The notes: generated from the letters alone by a model not told the origin. Shown: positions 1-8,767, counted from the first letter of the stretch. The stretch is DNA of 64,000 bases from Thiosocius sp942490985 (GCA_942490985.1 CALNYW010000002.1:372001-436000), one strand, 5' to 3'. Translations and numbers: made by a program.

Positions 1-269
1 GGTGGTGGCTGCGTACGGGGGTTGCTCATGGTCGCGCTCGGCGGGGGTGCCCCAAACAGCGTGCTGCCGCGATAGTTCGGGGCCGTGTCGGTCGCTCTGA
101 CCGGCGGTGCCGTCAACGGTGCCAGCGTTGCGCCAGCGCCGGACATCGGGGCATCGATCGGTCCGATTCGATAGGGACCGGGTGGCGGCGGGTAACCGCT
201 GTCCGTGGCCAGTGCGGCCGTGTTCAAACAGACGATCGACGCCAGGAGCAGCCCAGGCCAACGCGCCAT
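1..269 (-). CDS. Secreted proline-rich protein, partial at window edge
   Basis: The frame stays open from an ATG at 269 to the window edge, giving 89 codons of an incomplete protein. The N-terminus has a positive residue, a hydrophobic stretch (LLLASIVCL) and an ALA-type cleavage site near residue 21, so it should be exported. The mature part seen is rich in Pro, Gly and Ala (PPPPGPYR, APPPS) with no domain I recognise. Only one base separates its ATG from the stop of the upstream phosphodiesterase gene, so the two are almost certainly co-transcribed. The function is unknown and the C-terminus lies outside the window. Confidence 0.6.
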   Translation of the reverse strand, partial: MARWPGLLLASIVCLNTAALATDSGYPPPPGPYRIGPIDAPMSGAGATLAPLTAPPVRATDTAPNYRGSTLFGAPPPSATMSNPRTQPP

Positions 270-270
270 A

Positions 271-1119
271 TCAGTACCCCGCTGATGCAACGTCGAGTCC
301 TTGCGGCAGGGCATCGATGCGCACCACTTCGCTTTGAATGGTGCCATCCGGTAATAACGCGAGCAGGCGAAACCCGGGTGGCTCCTGATCGACCTTGAAG
401 TCATCGACGCGGGGTGCGAACTGCACACAGGTGGATGGCGACGCCATCAAACGCACGCCCCGGCGTTCGGCGTCGAAGGTCTGGTGGATGTGTCCCCAGA
501 GCAGGCCTCTGATCTGCGGGTGACGGTCGACGATGTCAAACAACGCCTCGGCATTGTCGATCGCCATGGTGTCGATCCAGGCGCTCCCGACGTTCACCGG
601 TTGATGATGCATACAGATCAGGGTAGGCCGCGAGGAAGATTCGAGCGCTTCGCCGAGCAATCTCAATTGATCCGCGCCGAGGCGGCCGCCTTCTTGCCGC
701 GGAATCACCGAATCGAGCATGATAAAACGCCAACCACCGAGGTCGCGCACCGAATCGGTCGTGACTGAGCCGCCGGTAAGATATTGGTGCATGACGGACG
801 GCTCGTCGTGATTGCCCGGGAGACAGAAGACAGGGACCGAAAAGCCAGCAAGTGCGTCGTGCAGTTGCTGATAACCGGCGGCGCTGGCGTCGTGCACCAG
901 GTCACCGGTTGCCAACAGCAGATCAATCGGCCAGTAGTGGTCTTGGAAATGCGCGATGACACGCCGGAAGGAATCCAGCGTATTGATGCCGAGCAAGGCA
1001 TTGGCCGGATTGGCGTAAAGGTGGGTATCGGTCAACTGCAGCACCCGAAGCGTGCCTGGCGGCAGGGTCAGGTCCTTCAGCGCTTTGCTAGGCAAGTTGC
1101 CCGTGCTCGGTGACGACAT
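271..1119 (-). CDS. cpdA: Metallophosphoesterase, CpdA-like 3',5'-cyclic AMP phosphodiesterase
   Basis: A 282-residue calcineurin-type phosphoesterase. The metal-binding blocks occur in the family order: DTH near residue 31, GDLVHD near 97, GNHDE near 130, HHQP near 173 and GHIH near 210. Length and motif set match CpdA/Icc, which hydrolyses cyclic AMP to AMP in the cytoplasm. The long N-terminal lead before LQLTDTH is normal for this family. It transcribes away from oxyR, and a small secreted-protein gene follows almost immediately. Another class III cyclic-nucleotide phosphodiesterase activity cannot be excluded from sequence alone. Confidence 0.85.
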   Translation of the reverse strand: MSSPSTGNLPSKALKDLTLPPGTLRVLQLTDTHLYANPANALLGINTLDSFRRVIAHFQDHYWPIDLLLATGDLVHDASAAGYQQLHDALAGFSVPVFCLPGNHDEPSVMHQYLTGGSVTTDSVRDLGGWRFIMLDSVIPRQEGGRLGADQLRLLGEALESSSRPTLICMHHQPVNVGSAWIDTMAIDNAEALFDIVDRHPQIRGLLWGHIHQTFDAERRGVRLMASPSTCVQFAPRVDDFKVDQEPPGFRLLALLPDGTIQSEVVRIDALPQGLDVASAGY

Positions 1120-1240
1120 TAAGGCGTTTAGGCCGATCGGCTCTCTCTATCCAGTTTCGGAGTATAGTAGCCTATGCATGTAGAGGCACAACCGCCGACT
1201 ACCGCATTCCTGTCGTTTTTGTGAACAATTTCGCGCCCTT

Positions 1241-2164
1241 ATGACGCTCAACGAACTCAGATACATTGTCGCGGTGGCGCGTGAGCGTCACTTTGGGCGA
1301 GCCGCCGAGGCTTGCTTTATCAGCCAGCCGACGTTGAGTGTTGCGGTCAAAAAGCTCGAAGAGGAACTGGGTCTCAGCCTTTTCGAGCGGCGCAAGGGCG
1401 AAGTCAGTGTCACCCCGGTGGGCGAACAAATCGTTGCGCAGGCGCAGCGGGTTCTGGAAGAAGCGAGCAGTATCCGGCAGCTTGCCCGGCTTGGTCAGGA
1501 TCAGTTGGACGGCCCGTTACGACTCGGTGCGATCTATACCATCGGCCCGTATCTGTTGCCGCATCTGATTCCCCAACTCGCCGAGCGTGCACCAAAGATG
1601 CCGCTGATCATCGAAGAGAACTACACCTCGGTGTTGTCGGAGAAACTGAAGCGCGGCGAGTTGGATGTGATTGTTATATCGCTGCCTTTCGACGAACCGG
1701 GGGTCGAGACGCGGCTGTTGTACCGCGAGCCCTTCGTCCTGTTGCTGCCAAGCAGCCATCCGCTGAATCAGCAGGAAACGTTGGACATCCACACGCTTGC
1801 CAAAGAAGACGTGCTGCTGCTCGGCGCTGGTCATTGCTTCCGCGATCAGGTCCTCGCGGTCTGTCCGGATTGCATGCATCGCAGCAGTGAGGGCAGTCCG
1901 GCGCAAACACTCGAAGGTGGGTCGTTGGAAACGATTCGCTACATGGTGGCCAGTGGACTTGGCGTGACGATCCTGCCGTGTTCGGCGGCGGGGGCGGAGC
2001 GTTTTTCTGAACGTCTGTTGAGTATCAAACGCTTTGAAGACGATACGCCGTCGAGATTGGTGGCGTTGGCGTGGCGCAAGAGCTTCCCGCGTCCGGAGGC
2101 CGTTGATGCCGTGTGCGAGGCCGTCATGGCCTGCGACATGTCCTGCGTCGTGCCGGTTGACTAG
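1241..2164 (+). CDS. oxyR: Hydrogen peroxide-sensing LysR-type regulator OxyR
   Basis: A 307-residue LysR-type regulator with an N-terminal winged helix-turn-helix (residues 1-60, with SQPTLS in the recognition helix) and a substrate-binding-fold sensor domain. The two peroxide-sensing cysteines fall at Cys199 and Cys208 with eight residues between them (GHCFRDQVLAVC), the same numbering and spacing as E. coli OxyR. It should form a disulfide on oxidation and activate peroxide-defence genes. The next gene downstream encodes a rubrerythrin preceded by an OxyR-like site, which supports the assignment. The start at ATG 1241 aligns with the family N-terminus; no strong ribosome-binding site is visible. 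Confidence 0.95.
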   Translation: MTLNELRYIVAVARERHFGRAAEACFISQPTLSVAVKKLEEELGLSLFERRKGEVSVTPVGEQIVAQAQRVLEEASSIRQLARLGQDQLDGPLRLGAIYTIGPYLLPHLIPQLAERAPKMPLIIEENYTSVLSEKLKRGELDVIVISLPFDEPGVETRLLYREPFVLLLPSSHPLNQQETLDIHTLAKEDVLLLGAGHCFRDQVLAVCPDCMHRSSEGSPAQTLEGGSLETIRYMVASGLGVTILPCSAAGAERFSERLLSIKRFEDDTPSRLVALAWRKSFPRPEAVDAVCEAVMACDMSCVVPVD

Positions 2165-2354
2165 CGCCGCGGGCATTACCGCAGCCTTTGCCCGGTTTCG
2201 CGTATTGCGAGGCCGTTGCGCTCGCAAAGGTGTTGCTTGATCGACAATGGGCGTCAGGGTTCAAAAAAAACTCAAGATAAAACAGCCGCTTGTGAAAACC
2301 GTGCGGCCGCCTCAATCGATCAAGAATCGTTCTCAATCGTATCTGCAGATCTGA

Positions 2355-2391
2355 ATAGCATTTATCTATCGCATGAATTGCGAGAAACAAT
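2355..2391 (+). promoter_or_regulatory. Putative OxyR tetramer-binding site upstream of rubrerythrin
   Basis: Four quarter-sites occur at exact 11-bp steps: ATAG at 2355, CTAT at 2366, ATTG at 2377 and CAAT at 2388, each separated by 7 bases. This is the arrangement of the known OxyR motif (ATAG-N7-CTAT twice). The first pair is perfect; the second pair is its own palindrome, with one mismatch per quarter. The site ends at the -35 region of a candidate promoter whose -10 is TATATT at 2415-2420, the geometry of an OxyR-activated promoter. OxyR itself is encoded just upstream. Confidence 0.7.
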
Positions 2392-2473
2392 TTCCTTGTC
2401 CCGATTTCGTTCTCTATATTCGCTGCGCAGTCGCCGGCACCTGCCGGCATGTCCAACAAAACCGGAGGAATTT

Positions 2474-2893
2474 ATGTCCCTGAAAGGCTCCAAGACCGAA
2501 GAAAACCTGAAAGCCGCATTTGCTGGTGAATCACAGGCCAACCGCCGCTACCTGTACTTCGCTGCCAAAGCAGACGTCGAGGGTTACAACGATGTCGCAG
2601 CCGTCTTCCGTTCCACCGCTGAAGGTGAGACGGGTCACGCGCATGGGCACCTGGAGTATCTGGAGCAGTGCGGCGATCCGGCTACCGGCCTGCCGTTTGG
2701 CGGAACCAGCGAAAACCTGAAAACCGCCATCGCGGGCGAGACCCACGAGTACACCGATATGTACCCGGGCATGGCCAAAACCGCGCGTGACGAGAGCCAC
2801 GACGAGATCGCTGATTGGTTCGAGACCTTGGCCAAGGCCGAGCGTTCGCACGCAAACCGCTTCCAAAAGGCGCTGGATCAGCTCAACGACTGA
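2474..2893 (+). CDS. Rubrerythrin-type diiron peroxidase, without rubredoxin domain
   Basis: A 139-residue ferritin-like four-helix protein. Diiron ligands are visible as Glu19 (GES), Glu52/His55 (EGETGH), Glu89/Glu92 (GETHE) and Glu123/His126 (ERSH). The family's usual C-terminal rubredoxin CxxC centre is absent, so this is the short, erythrin-like form, which needs an external electron donor. It should reduce hydrogen peroxide in the cytoplasm. The ATG at 2474 has a strong GGAGGAA ribosome site; an upstream in-frame extension is possible but implausible because it covers the promoter. The following Fe-S protein and DUF3501 genes probably belong to the same functional module. Confidence 0.9.
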   Translation: MSLKGSKTEENLKAAFAGESQANRRYLYFAAKADVEGYNDVAAVFRSTAEGETGHAHGHLEYLEQCGDPATGLPFGGTSENLKTAIAGETHEYTDMYPGMAKTARDESHDEIADWFETLAKAERSHANRFQKALDQLND

Positions 2894-2913
2894 TCAGTTG
2901 CGGTGTGTTTCTA

Positions 2914-2936
2914 GGGAGGCGTATGCCTCCCTTTTT
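2914..2936 (+). terminator. Rho-independent terminator after the rubrerythrin gene
   Basis: The inverted repeat GGGAGGC-gtat-GCCTCCC is followed by a run of five T. It lies 20 bases after the rubrerythrin stop and about 50 bases before the Fe-S gene, so it may partly uncouple expression of the two. Confidence 0.85.
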
Positions 2937-2983
2937 ATTTGGCGAGAACTGATGACTGGTTATAAATCAGCGGGGTGTGAGTG

Positions 2984-4312
2984 ATGGCAGGTGGACGCGA
3001 AGGCAGCTTGGAGGCGCCGACCCGGCATGCGCTGGATTGGAAAAACCCAGACTTCTACGATGAGGACAAGCTCTTCTCTGAGATGGAACGGGTGTTCGAC
3101 ATCTGTCACGGCTGTCGCCGTTGCGTGAGCCTGTGCCAAAGCTTCCCCGTCCTCTTCGACCTGGTCGATGAATCGGACACGATGGAGGTCGACGGCGTCG
3201 CTAAGACGGACTACTGGAAAGTCGTCGACGAATGTTATCTCTGCGATCTGTGTTTCTTGACCAAGTGCCCGTACGTGCCGCCGCACGAGTGGGATCTGGA
3301 TTTCCCGCATCTGATGCTGCAGGCGAAGGCGGTCAAGTACAAGACCAAGGGCGCCTCGTTCCGCGACAAGACCCTGACCAGCACCGACCGGCTCGGCTCG
3401 CTGGCCGGCATCCCGGTGGTCTCGGGGGTGGTCAACTCGCTGAACAAGAACAAGACGTTCCGCGGCATCCTGGAAGACGGCTTCGGCGTTCACAAGGACG
3501 CCAAGCTGCCGGAATTCCATAGCAAACCGCTACGCAGTCGGGTCACCAAAGACAGCGGTGATAGCGCCGAGGCGGCTGGTCCGACGACCGGCAAGGTGGC
3601 GCTGTTCGCGACTTGCTACGGCAACCGCAACGATCCGGTGAGCGGCGAGGACCTGGTCGCCGTGTTTCGCCATAACGGCATCCCGGTGACGATGGCGGAC
3701 AAGGAAAAGTGCTGCGGCATGCCAAAACTGGAACTCGGCGACCTCGAGGCGGTGGCCGCGGCGAAAGACGTCAATGTCCCGATGCTCGCACAGCTCGTCG
3801 ACGAGGGCTGGGACATCGTCGCGCCCGTGCCGTCGTGTGTGCTGATGTTCAAGCAGGAACTTCCTTTGATGTTCCCGGATGACCCCGACGTGGCCAAGGT
3901 TCGCGACGCGATGTACGACCCGTTCGAGTACCTCATGCTCCGGCACAAGTACGGCAAACTCGATACGGCGTTCAAGCAACCATTGGGCAAGGTGGCGTAC
4001 CACGCGGCCTGCCACCAGCGGGTCCAGCGGATCGGGCCGAAGACCAAGGAAATGCTGTCGCTGATCCCTGGTACGGAGATCGAGCTGATCGAACGTTGTT
4101 CGGGACATGATGGGACTTACGCAGTGAAGAAGGAGTCCCATGAGCTGTCGATGAAAATCGCGCGGCCGGTGGTCAACAAGGTCAAGCAAAACGAGCCAGA
4201 TCACTACAGCAGCGACTGCGCCATGGCCGGTCATCAGATCTCCAACGGCCTGGGTGACGGTAGCGAACCCAAACACCCGATTTCACTGATCCGTCTCGCT
4301 TACGGTATTTAA
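2984..4312 (+). CDS. Heterodisulfide reductase-like (Fe-S)-binding protein with two CCG-type domains
   Basis: A 442-residue protein of the GlpC/HdrD type. The N-terminus carries two 4Fe-4S ferredoxin motifs, Cys41-44-47-51 and Cys84-87-90-95. The C-terminal half has two cysteine-rich CCG-like segments, one with KCCGMP and one with a HAACH/RCSGHDG pattern. Such proteins pass electrons to or from a partner. It sits between rubrerythrin and a DUF3501 gene, a trio I know as recurrent in proteobacteria, so the inference is electron delivery to the rubredoxin-less rubrerythrin. ATG 2984 is taken as start; a GTG lies one codon upstream. True substrate and membrane association are unknown. Confidence 0.85.
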   Translation: MAGGREGSLEAPTRHALDWKNPDFYDEDKLFSEMERVFDICHGCRRCVSLCQSFPVLFDLVDESDTMEVDGVAKTDYWKVVDECYLCDLCFLTKCPYVPPHEWDLDFPHLMLQAKAVKYKTKGASFRDKTLTSTDRLGSLAGIPVVSGVVNSLNKNKTFRGILEDGFGVHKDAKLPEFHSKPLRSRVTKDSGDSAEAAGPTTGKVALFATCYGNRNDPVSGEDLVAVFRHNGIPVTMADKEKCCGMPKLELGDLEAVAAAKDVNVPMLAQLVDEGWDIVAPVPSCVLMFKQELPLMFPDDPDVAKVRDAMYDPFEYLMLRHKYGKLDTAFKQPLGKVAYHAACHQRVQRIGPKTKEMLSLIPGTEIELIERCSGHDGTYAVKKESHELSMKIARPVVNKVKQNEPDHYSSDCAMAGHQISNGLGDGSEPKHPISLIRLAYGI

Positions 4313-4333
4313 CCCATCTTTAAGGAGGTTGAG

Positions 4334-4927
4334 GTGCAACCAATGCAAAAACTGAATCGTGAAGACTTGTTCTCGCTCGAGAAGTACGCAGAAGTGCGGC
4401 CTGAATTCCGTGCCCGCGTTATGGCGCATAAGAAAAACCGTCAGCTGCGGATCGGTCCGGACGCGACGTTATACTTCGAAGACGCACTGACCATGCAGTA
4501 TCAGATCCAGGAGATGCTGCGCATCGAACGCATCTTCGAAGCAGCCGGTATCCAGGAAGAACTGGATGCGTACAATCCGCTGATCCCGGACGGCTCAAAC
4601 TGGAAGGCGACGTTCATGCTGGAATATCCAGACGAGGAAATACGTCGTGTGCAGCTGCAAAAATTGTTGGGGATCGAGCGTCATATTTGGGCGCAGGTTG
4701 CCGACTTTGCCCGGGTCACGCCGGTCGCCGACGAGGACCTCGAGCGCGAAGACGACGAGAAAACCTCGTCCGTGCATTTCCTGCGCTTTGAATTAACTGC
4801 AGAGATGGCCGAGGCGGTTCGCAACGGCGCCGCAGTCAGTATCGGTATCGACCACCCGGCCTATACGCATGCCGCGGAGCCGATTGCGCAAAACATCCGC
4901 GACTCGTTGGCCCAGGACCTGGGCTAA
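4334..4927 (+). CDS. DUF3501 family protein
   Basis: A 197-residue soluble protein that I recognise as the DUF3501 family from its N-terminal LNREDLFSLEKY and the conserved IERIFEAAG and PDGSNWKATFMLEYPDE segments. No enzyme motif or cysteine cluster is visible. The GTG start at 4334 has an AGGAGG site five bases upstream; an in-frame ATG at 4343 would be too far from it. It lies 21 bases after the Fe-S gene and completes the rubrerythrin / Fe-S / DUF3501 trio. The biochemical role is unknown; its company implies peroxide defence or assembly of the neighbouring metalloproteins. Confidence 0.85.
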   Translation: MQPMQKLNREDLFSLEKYAEVRPEFRARVMAHKKNRQLRIGPDATLYFEDALTMQYQIQEMLRIERIFEAAGIQEELDAYNPLIPDGSNWKATFMLEYPDEEIRRVQLQKLLGIERHIWAQVADFARVTPVADEDLEREDDEKTSSVHFLRFELTAEMAEAVRNGAAVSIGIDHPAYTHAAEPIAQNIRDSLAQDLG

Positions 4928-4948
4928 GCGATAGCGGTTAGCAATTTG

Positions 4949-4979
4949 ACCGGCGCTGCGAGAGCGGCGCCGGTTTCTG
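4949..4979. terminator. Hairpin between convergent DUF3501 and fabA genes
   Basis: ACCGGCGC at 4949-4956 pairs perfectly with GCGCCGGT at 4967-4974 across a ten-base loop, followed on the plus strand by a weak T-rich tail. It sits between two convergent stop codons and probably terminates the plus-strand operon. Confidence 0.5.
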
Positions 4980-4981
4980 GT

Positions 4982-5497
4982 TCAAAAGCCCTCGGTAGAG
5001 GTAAACAGGCCAACCCGCAGGTCTTTCGCCGAGTAGATCTCACGTCCATCGACTTCCATTCGCCCATCGGCGATCCCGAGCACCAGCTTGCGCGTGATCA
5101 CTCGCTTGATGTCGAGGTGGTAGGTCACCAACTTGGCGGTGGGCAGAACCTGTCCGGTGAACTTCACTTCGCCGACCCCCAGTGCGCGACCATGCCCCGG
5201 GTTGCCCAGCCACGCGAGAAAAAAACCTACCGATTGCCACATCGCATCGAGCCCGAGGCATCCAGGCATCACCGGGTCGCCCGGAAAATGACAATCGAAG
5301 AACCACAGGTCCGGCTTGATGTCGAGTTCGGCGATGATCTGGCCCTTGTCGTATGCGCCACCGCTATCCGCGATCCGGGTAACCCGGTCCATCATCAGCA
5401 TGTTGGGAACAGGTAGCTGGGCGTTGCCGGGCCCGAACATCTCGCCATAGCCACATTTGAGCAATGCGTCTCGCTCAAAACTTTCCACCTTGCTCAT
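4982..5497 (-). CDS. fabA: 3-hydroxydecanoyl-ACP dehydratase/isomerase FabA
   Basis: A 171-residue single hot-dog protein, the exact length of E. coli FabA. The catalytic His70 (FFDCHFPGDP) and Asp84 (GLDAMWQ) fall at the E. coli positions. It dehydrates 3-hydroxyacyl-ACP and isomerises trans-2- to cis-3-decenoyl-ACP, the branch point to unsaturated fatty acids under anaerobic-type synthesis. The partner fabB, often adjacent, is not in the flanking 3 kb. It is convergent with the peroxide module and separated from it by a hairpin. Confidence 0.95.
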   Translation of the reverse strand: MSKVESFERDALLKCGYGEMFGPGNAQLPVPNMLMMDRVTRIADSGGAYDKGQIIAELDIKPDLWFFDCHFPGDPVMPGCLGLDAMWQSVGFFLAWLGNPGHGRALGVGEVKFTGQVLPTAKLVTYHLDIKRVITRKLVLGIADGRMEVDGREIYSAKDLRVGLFTSTEGF

Positions 5498-5943
5498 TGC
5501 CGAACCTGCCTCAGCACTACCGAACGCGCGAGTGTCGATGCTGCGCGTGGCCTTGTCAAATTGGCTCGATGCCCCTCCGGCTGGGCCGAAAGAGAAAAAC
5601 GAATCGCAGCCATCGGCCGTGCAAGCAAGGAATCACCTCGGCATCATGGCCCCGGAGCAAACAGAAACAGAAAGTGTTGCCGACGCCGCGGTCGGCGCGT
5701 TGTATGGCGAAACGGATCTGGCGCTTTTCGATGACCACGCCCGGTTGCCGATCAAGCCGTCCGGTAGCGCTATGAGCTGCGTGCGGGTTTAACCGAATTG
5801 GTTGCCGAAGTGGTGGGTTTGATTCGCTAATTGGGACGCGTCATCAGACTGTTACGTCTGGGATGGTCGCGCCCCTTGCCGAGTTACATTCAAGGAACGT
5901 GCCGACTCGCCGTTAGCCGGGGCATGCAATCGCTCATCGACCC
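5498..5943. other. Intergenic region with no convincing gene
   Basis: Between the divergent fabA and response-regulator genes are 446 bases. A reading frame could encode about 48 residues from the ATG at 5646 (beginning MAPEQTETESVADAA), but it has no clear ribosome site, no recognisable family, and ends in low-complexity sequence. The region must contain the promoters of both flanking genes; I could not pick out a convincing -35/-10 pair. Confidence 0.4.
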
Positions 5944-6849
5944 ATGAACGAAAACCCGGCCACGCTGCTGCTCGTCGATGATGAACCCTTCGACATCGAT
6001 ATCCTGCTCGAGTATCTCGAGGATTCCCCCTACACGCTCGACATCGCCGAGGATGGTTTGACCGCCTGGGAAAAGCTTGAGGCCGATCCTGAACGTTTCG
6101 ATGTTGTGATCCTCGATCGAATGATGCCCGGACTGAGCGGGCTCGAGGTACTCGAGCGAATCAAACAACATGACATTCTGCAAAGCGTGCCGGTGATTCT
6201 ACAAACCCCGCTGGCAGCGCGTGTGGAGGTCTTGGAAGGCCTGCAAGCCGGGGCCTACTATTATCTCACCAAGCCTTTCGACGGGGCGATGCTGCGCAGC
6301 GTGTTGGCAACCGCCGTGGAAGACCATCGACGTTATCGGCAGGCGCAGGAGGACAGCCGGGCCGTGGGCCGGACGTTCGGGTTGCTTCTTGAGGCGACGT
6401 TTGCGTTTCGTGATCTACAAGAGGCACGTGACCTCGCCGTGTTGCTCGCCAATGCGTGCCCTGAGCCCAAACGGGTTGCGGTCGGGCTGACCGAACTACT
6501 GCTCAACGCGGTCGAACATGGCAACCTCGGGATCAGCTATCAAGAGAAAAGCCGTCTGCGCGAGGCTGAGAGGTGGGACGAAGAAATCAACAGGCGGCTG
6601 GCTGATCCCGTGTATGCAGCGCGCGAGGTCCGGGTAACGTATCGACGCGAGCCAACCGCGATCTGTATGGTGATCGAAGACCAGGGAGACGGTTTCGATT
6701 TTGCGCGCTACCTCGATATGGACCCGGTCCGCGCCTTTGATACGCACGGGCGCGGCATCGCGATGTCGCGGATGCTGAGTTTTGACGTCGTCGAGTACCA
6801 CGGTTGCGGCAACCGGGTGGCGGTGCGGGTCGACACCACCAGCCGGTGA
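5944..6849 (+). CDS. Response regulator fused to a RsbW-like HATPase domain
   Basis: A 301-residue two-domain protein. Residues 7-125 form a receiver domain with the acidic pair at 12-13, phospho-acceptor Asp58 (VVILDRMMPG) and Lys110 (LTKPF). Residues about 140-300 form a GHKL ATPase of the anti-sigma (RsbW/SpoIIAB) type, with an N-box (LNAVEHGN) and ATP-lid glycines (EDQGDGFDF, HGRGIAMSR). No histidine-kinase dimerisation helix or PP2C phosphatase domain is present. It therefore probably controls a partner-switching protein rather than passing on a phosphate to DNA. No anti-sigma antagonist or sigma factor gene lies nearby, so its target is unknown. Confidence 0.85.
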   Translation: MNENPATLLLVDDEPFDIDILLEYLEDSPYTLDIAEDGLTAWEKLEADPERFDVVILDRMMPGLSGLEVLERIKQHDILQSVPVILQTPLAARVEVLEGLQAGAYYYLTKPFDGAMLRSVLATAVEDHRRYRQAQEDSRAVGRTFGLLLEATFAFRDLQEARDLAVLLANACPEPKRVAVGLTELLLNAVEHGNLGISYQEKSRLREAERWDEEINRRLADPVYAAREVRVTYRREPTAICMVIEDQGDGFDFARYLDMDPVRAFDTHGRGIAMSRMLSFDVVEYHGCGNRVAVRVDTTSR

Positions 6850-6870
6850 GGACTCAGTGGGGGCCGCTGG

Positions 6871-8601
6871 TCATGTTGTATCCGACGCGCTGACAGCATG
6901 GCGAATGAAATCGACAAAACCGTCGATCGCCAGCATCCGATTTTCATCGTCTCCGCGCGCGCGGTATTCGAGCTCCCCTTTGTCGAGACCGCGCTCGCCG
7001 ATGACAACACGATGTGGGATGCCGATCAGCTCCATATCCGCAAACATCACGCCGGGCCGCGCGTCACGATCGTCAAACAGTACATCGATCCCCGCGGCGA
7101 GGAGCTCGCCATAGAGTTTTTCAGCGGCCTCGCGAACGCGTTGCGACTTTTTCATCTGCATCGGAATCAGTGCCAGCGTGAACGGCGCAATGGCCGCTGG
7201 CCAGGCAATACCCTGATCGTCGTTATGCTGCTCAATCGCCGCACCGACGACACGCGACACGCCGATGCCGTAGCAGCCCATCGTCGTCGTTATCGCCTTG
7301 CCGTTTTCGTCCAGCACCGTGGCATTCATTGCCTCGCTGTACTTCTGGCCGAGTTGGAAGATGTGCCCGACCTCGATGCCACGGGCAATGGTCAGCGTCC
7401 CCTTGCCATCGGGACTGGGGTCGCCCTCGACGACGTTGCGCAGGTCGGCAACCGGCGGTAGTGCTGCGTCGCGTCCCCAGTTGATACCGAAATAATGTTT
7501 GCCATCGCTGTTGGCGCCGGCACTGAAATCGTTGATTACCGCAACCGCGCGGTCGACGACCATCGGTATCTCCAGCCCAACCGGACCGAGCGAGCCCGGC
7601 CCGGCACCGACCGCCGCCCGAATCTGCGCCTCGCTGGCCATCTGCAGCGGCGCCGCGACCTGCGGGAGCTTTTCGGCCTTGACCGCGTTGAGTTCATGGT
7701 CACCGCGGACCAGCAGGGCGACCAACGCGGTGTCGGCCTGCTCGGCGCCAACCACGATCAGGGTCTTGACGGTCTTTTCGATCGGCTGGTCGAATTGTTC
7801 AACGAGTTCGCCAATGGTCTTGGCGTCCGGCGTATCGACCAGTGTCATCTCGGTGCCCGGCGGCGGGGCCTCGGACGTCGTCACGACCGCCTCGGCCAGT
7901 TCGACGTTGGCCGCGTAGTCGCTGTCGGTCGAGAACGCGATCGCATCCTCGCCGGACTCCGCGAGTACATGGAATTCGTGTGAGCCGCTGCCGCCGATAC
8001 TGCCGGTGTCTGCGGCGACCGGCCGGTAATCGAGACCACACCGTTCGAAGATCCGACAGTAGGTCGCGTGCATCTGGTCGTAGGTCGCCTGCAACGATGC
8101 CTGGTCCGCATGGAACGAATAGGCATCCTTCATCAAAAACTCGCGCGCCCGCATGATGCCGAAGCGTGGCCGGATTTCATCGCGGAACTTGGTCTGGATC
8201 TGGTAGAAATTGATTGGCAGCTGGCGATAGCTGCGCAGCTCGTTGCGTGCGAGGTCGGTAATGATCTCCTCGTGAGTCGGGCCGAAACAGAATTCGCGAT
8301 GATGTCGATCGGTCAGGCGCAGCAGCTCGGCGCCGTATTTATCCCAGCGACCGGATTCCTGCCAGAGTTCAGCGGGTTGGACCGCCGGCATCAACACCTC
8401 GAGGGCGCCTGCGCGGTTCATCTCGTCGCGCACGATGTGTTCGACCTTGCGCAGAACACGCAGCCCGAGCGGCAGCCAGGTGTACAGCCCCGCCGCCAGC
8501 TTGCGAATCAAGCCGGCCCTCAGCATCAACCGGTGGCTGGCAATCTCGGCATCGGCCGGGACCTCTTTGAGTGTCTGCAACGGGAAGTTCGAGGTGCGCA
8601 T
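6871..8601 (-). CDS. proS: Prolyl-tRNA synthetase, bacterial type with editing domain
   Basis: A 576-residue class II aminoacyl-tRNA synthetase. The N-terminal catalytic core shows motif 2 (FRDEIRPRFGIMR, preceding EFLMKDAYSFH), and motif 3 (GIGVSRVVGA) lies near residue 450. The roughly 180-residue insertion between motifs 2 and 3 is the bacterial INS domain that clears Ala-tRNA(Pro), and the C-terminus is the anticodon-binding domain. Length is typical of the E. coli form. It attaches proline to tRNA in the cytoplasm. It is convergent with the REC-HATPase gene and divergent from lapG. Confidence 0.97.
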   Translation of the reverse strand: MRTSNFPLQTLKEVPADAEIASHRLMLRAGLIRKLAAGLYTWLPLGLRVLRKVEHIVRDEMNRAGALEVLMPAVQPAELWQESGRWDKYGAELLRLTDRHHREFCFGPTHEEIITDLARNELRSYRQLPINFYQIQTKFRDEIRPRFGIMRAREFLMKDAYSFHADQASLQATYDQMHATYCRIFERCGLDYRPVAADTGSIGGSGSHEFHVLAESGEDAIAFSTDSDYAANVELAEAVVTTSEAPPPGTEMTLVDTPDAKTIGELVEQFDQPIEKTVKTLIVVGAEQADTALVALLVRGDHELNAVKAEKLPQVAAPLQMASEAQIRAAVGAGPGSLGPVGLEIPMVVDRAVAVINDFSAGANSDGKHYFGINWGRDAALPPVADLRNVVEGDPSPDGKGTLTIARGIEVGHIFQLGQKYSEAMNATVLDENGKAITTTMGCYGIGVSRVVGAAIEQHNDDQGIAWPAAIAPFTLALIPMQMKKSQRVREAAEKLYGELLAAGIDVLFDDRDARPGVMFADMELIGIPHRVVIGERGLDKGELEYRARGDDENRMLAIDGFVDFIRHAVSASDTT

Positions 8602-8767
8602 GATGTTGAGTCCGGACGGCGAAGCGCTCGATTCTAAAGGGCGCCGTGGGTGGCTGTCAGCCTATCTTGCGGAATGATTAAGTTATGCCGGGCAGGGCCG
8701 CTGTTCTCTAGAAGAACAACCGATTAAAAGGCGTTGGTGCGCGCGCGCGCCGCAAAAGCATGGCCTG

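Noticed and set aside
2216..2473. N-terminal extension of the rubrerythrin gene
   Set aside because: The extra 86 codons cover the OxyR-like site and promoter, and ATG 2474 has a strong ribosome site with the conserved family start.
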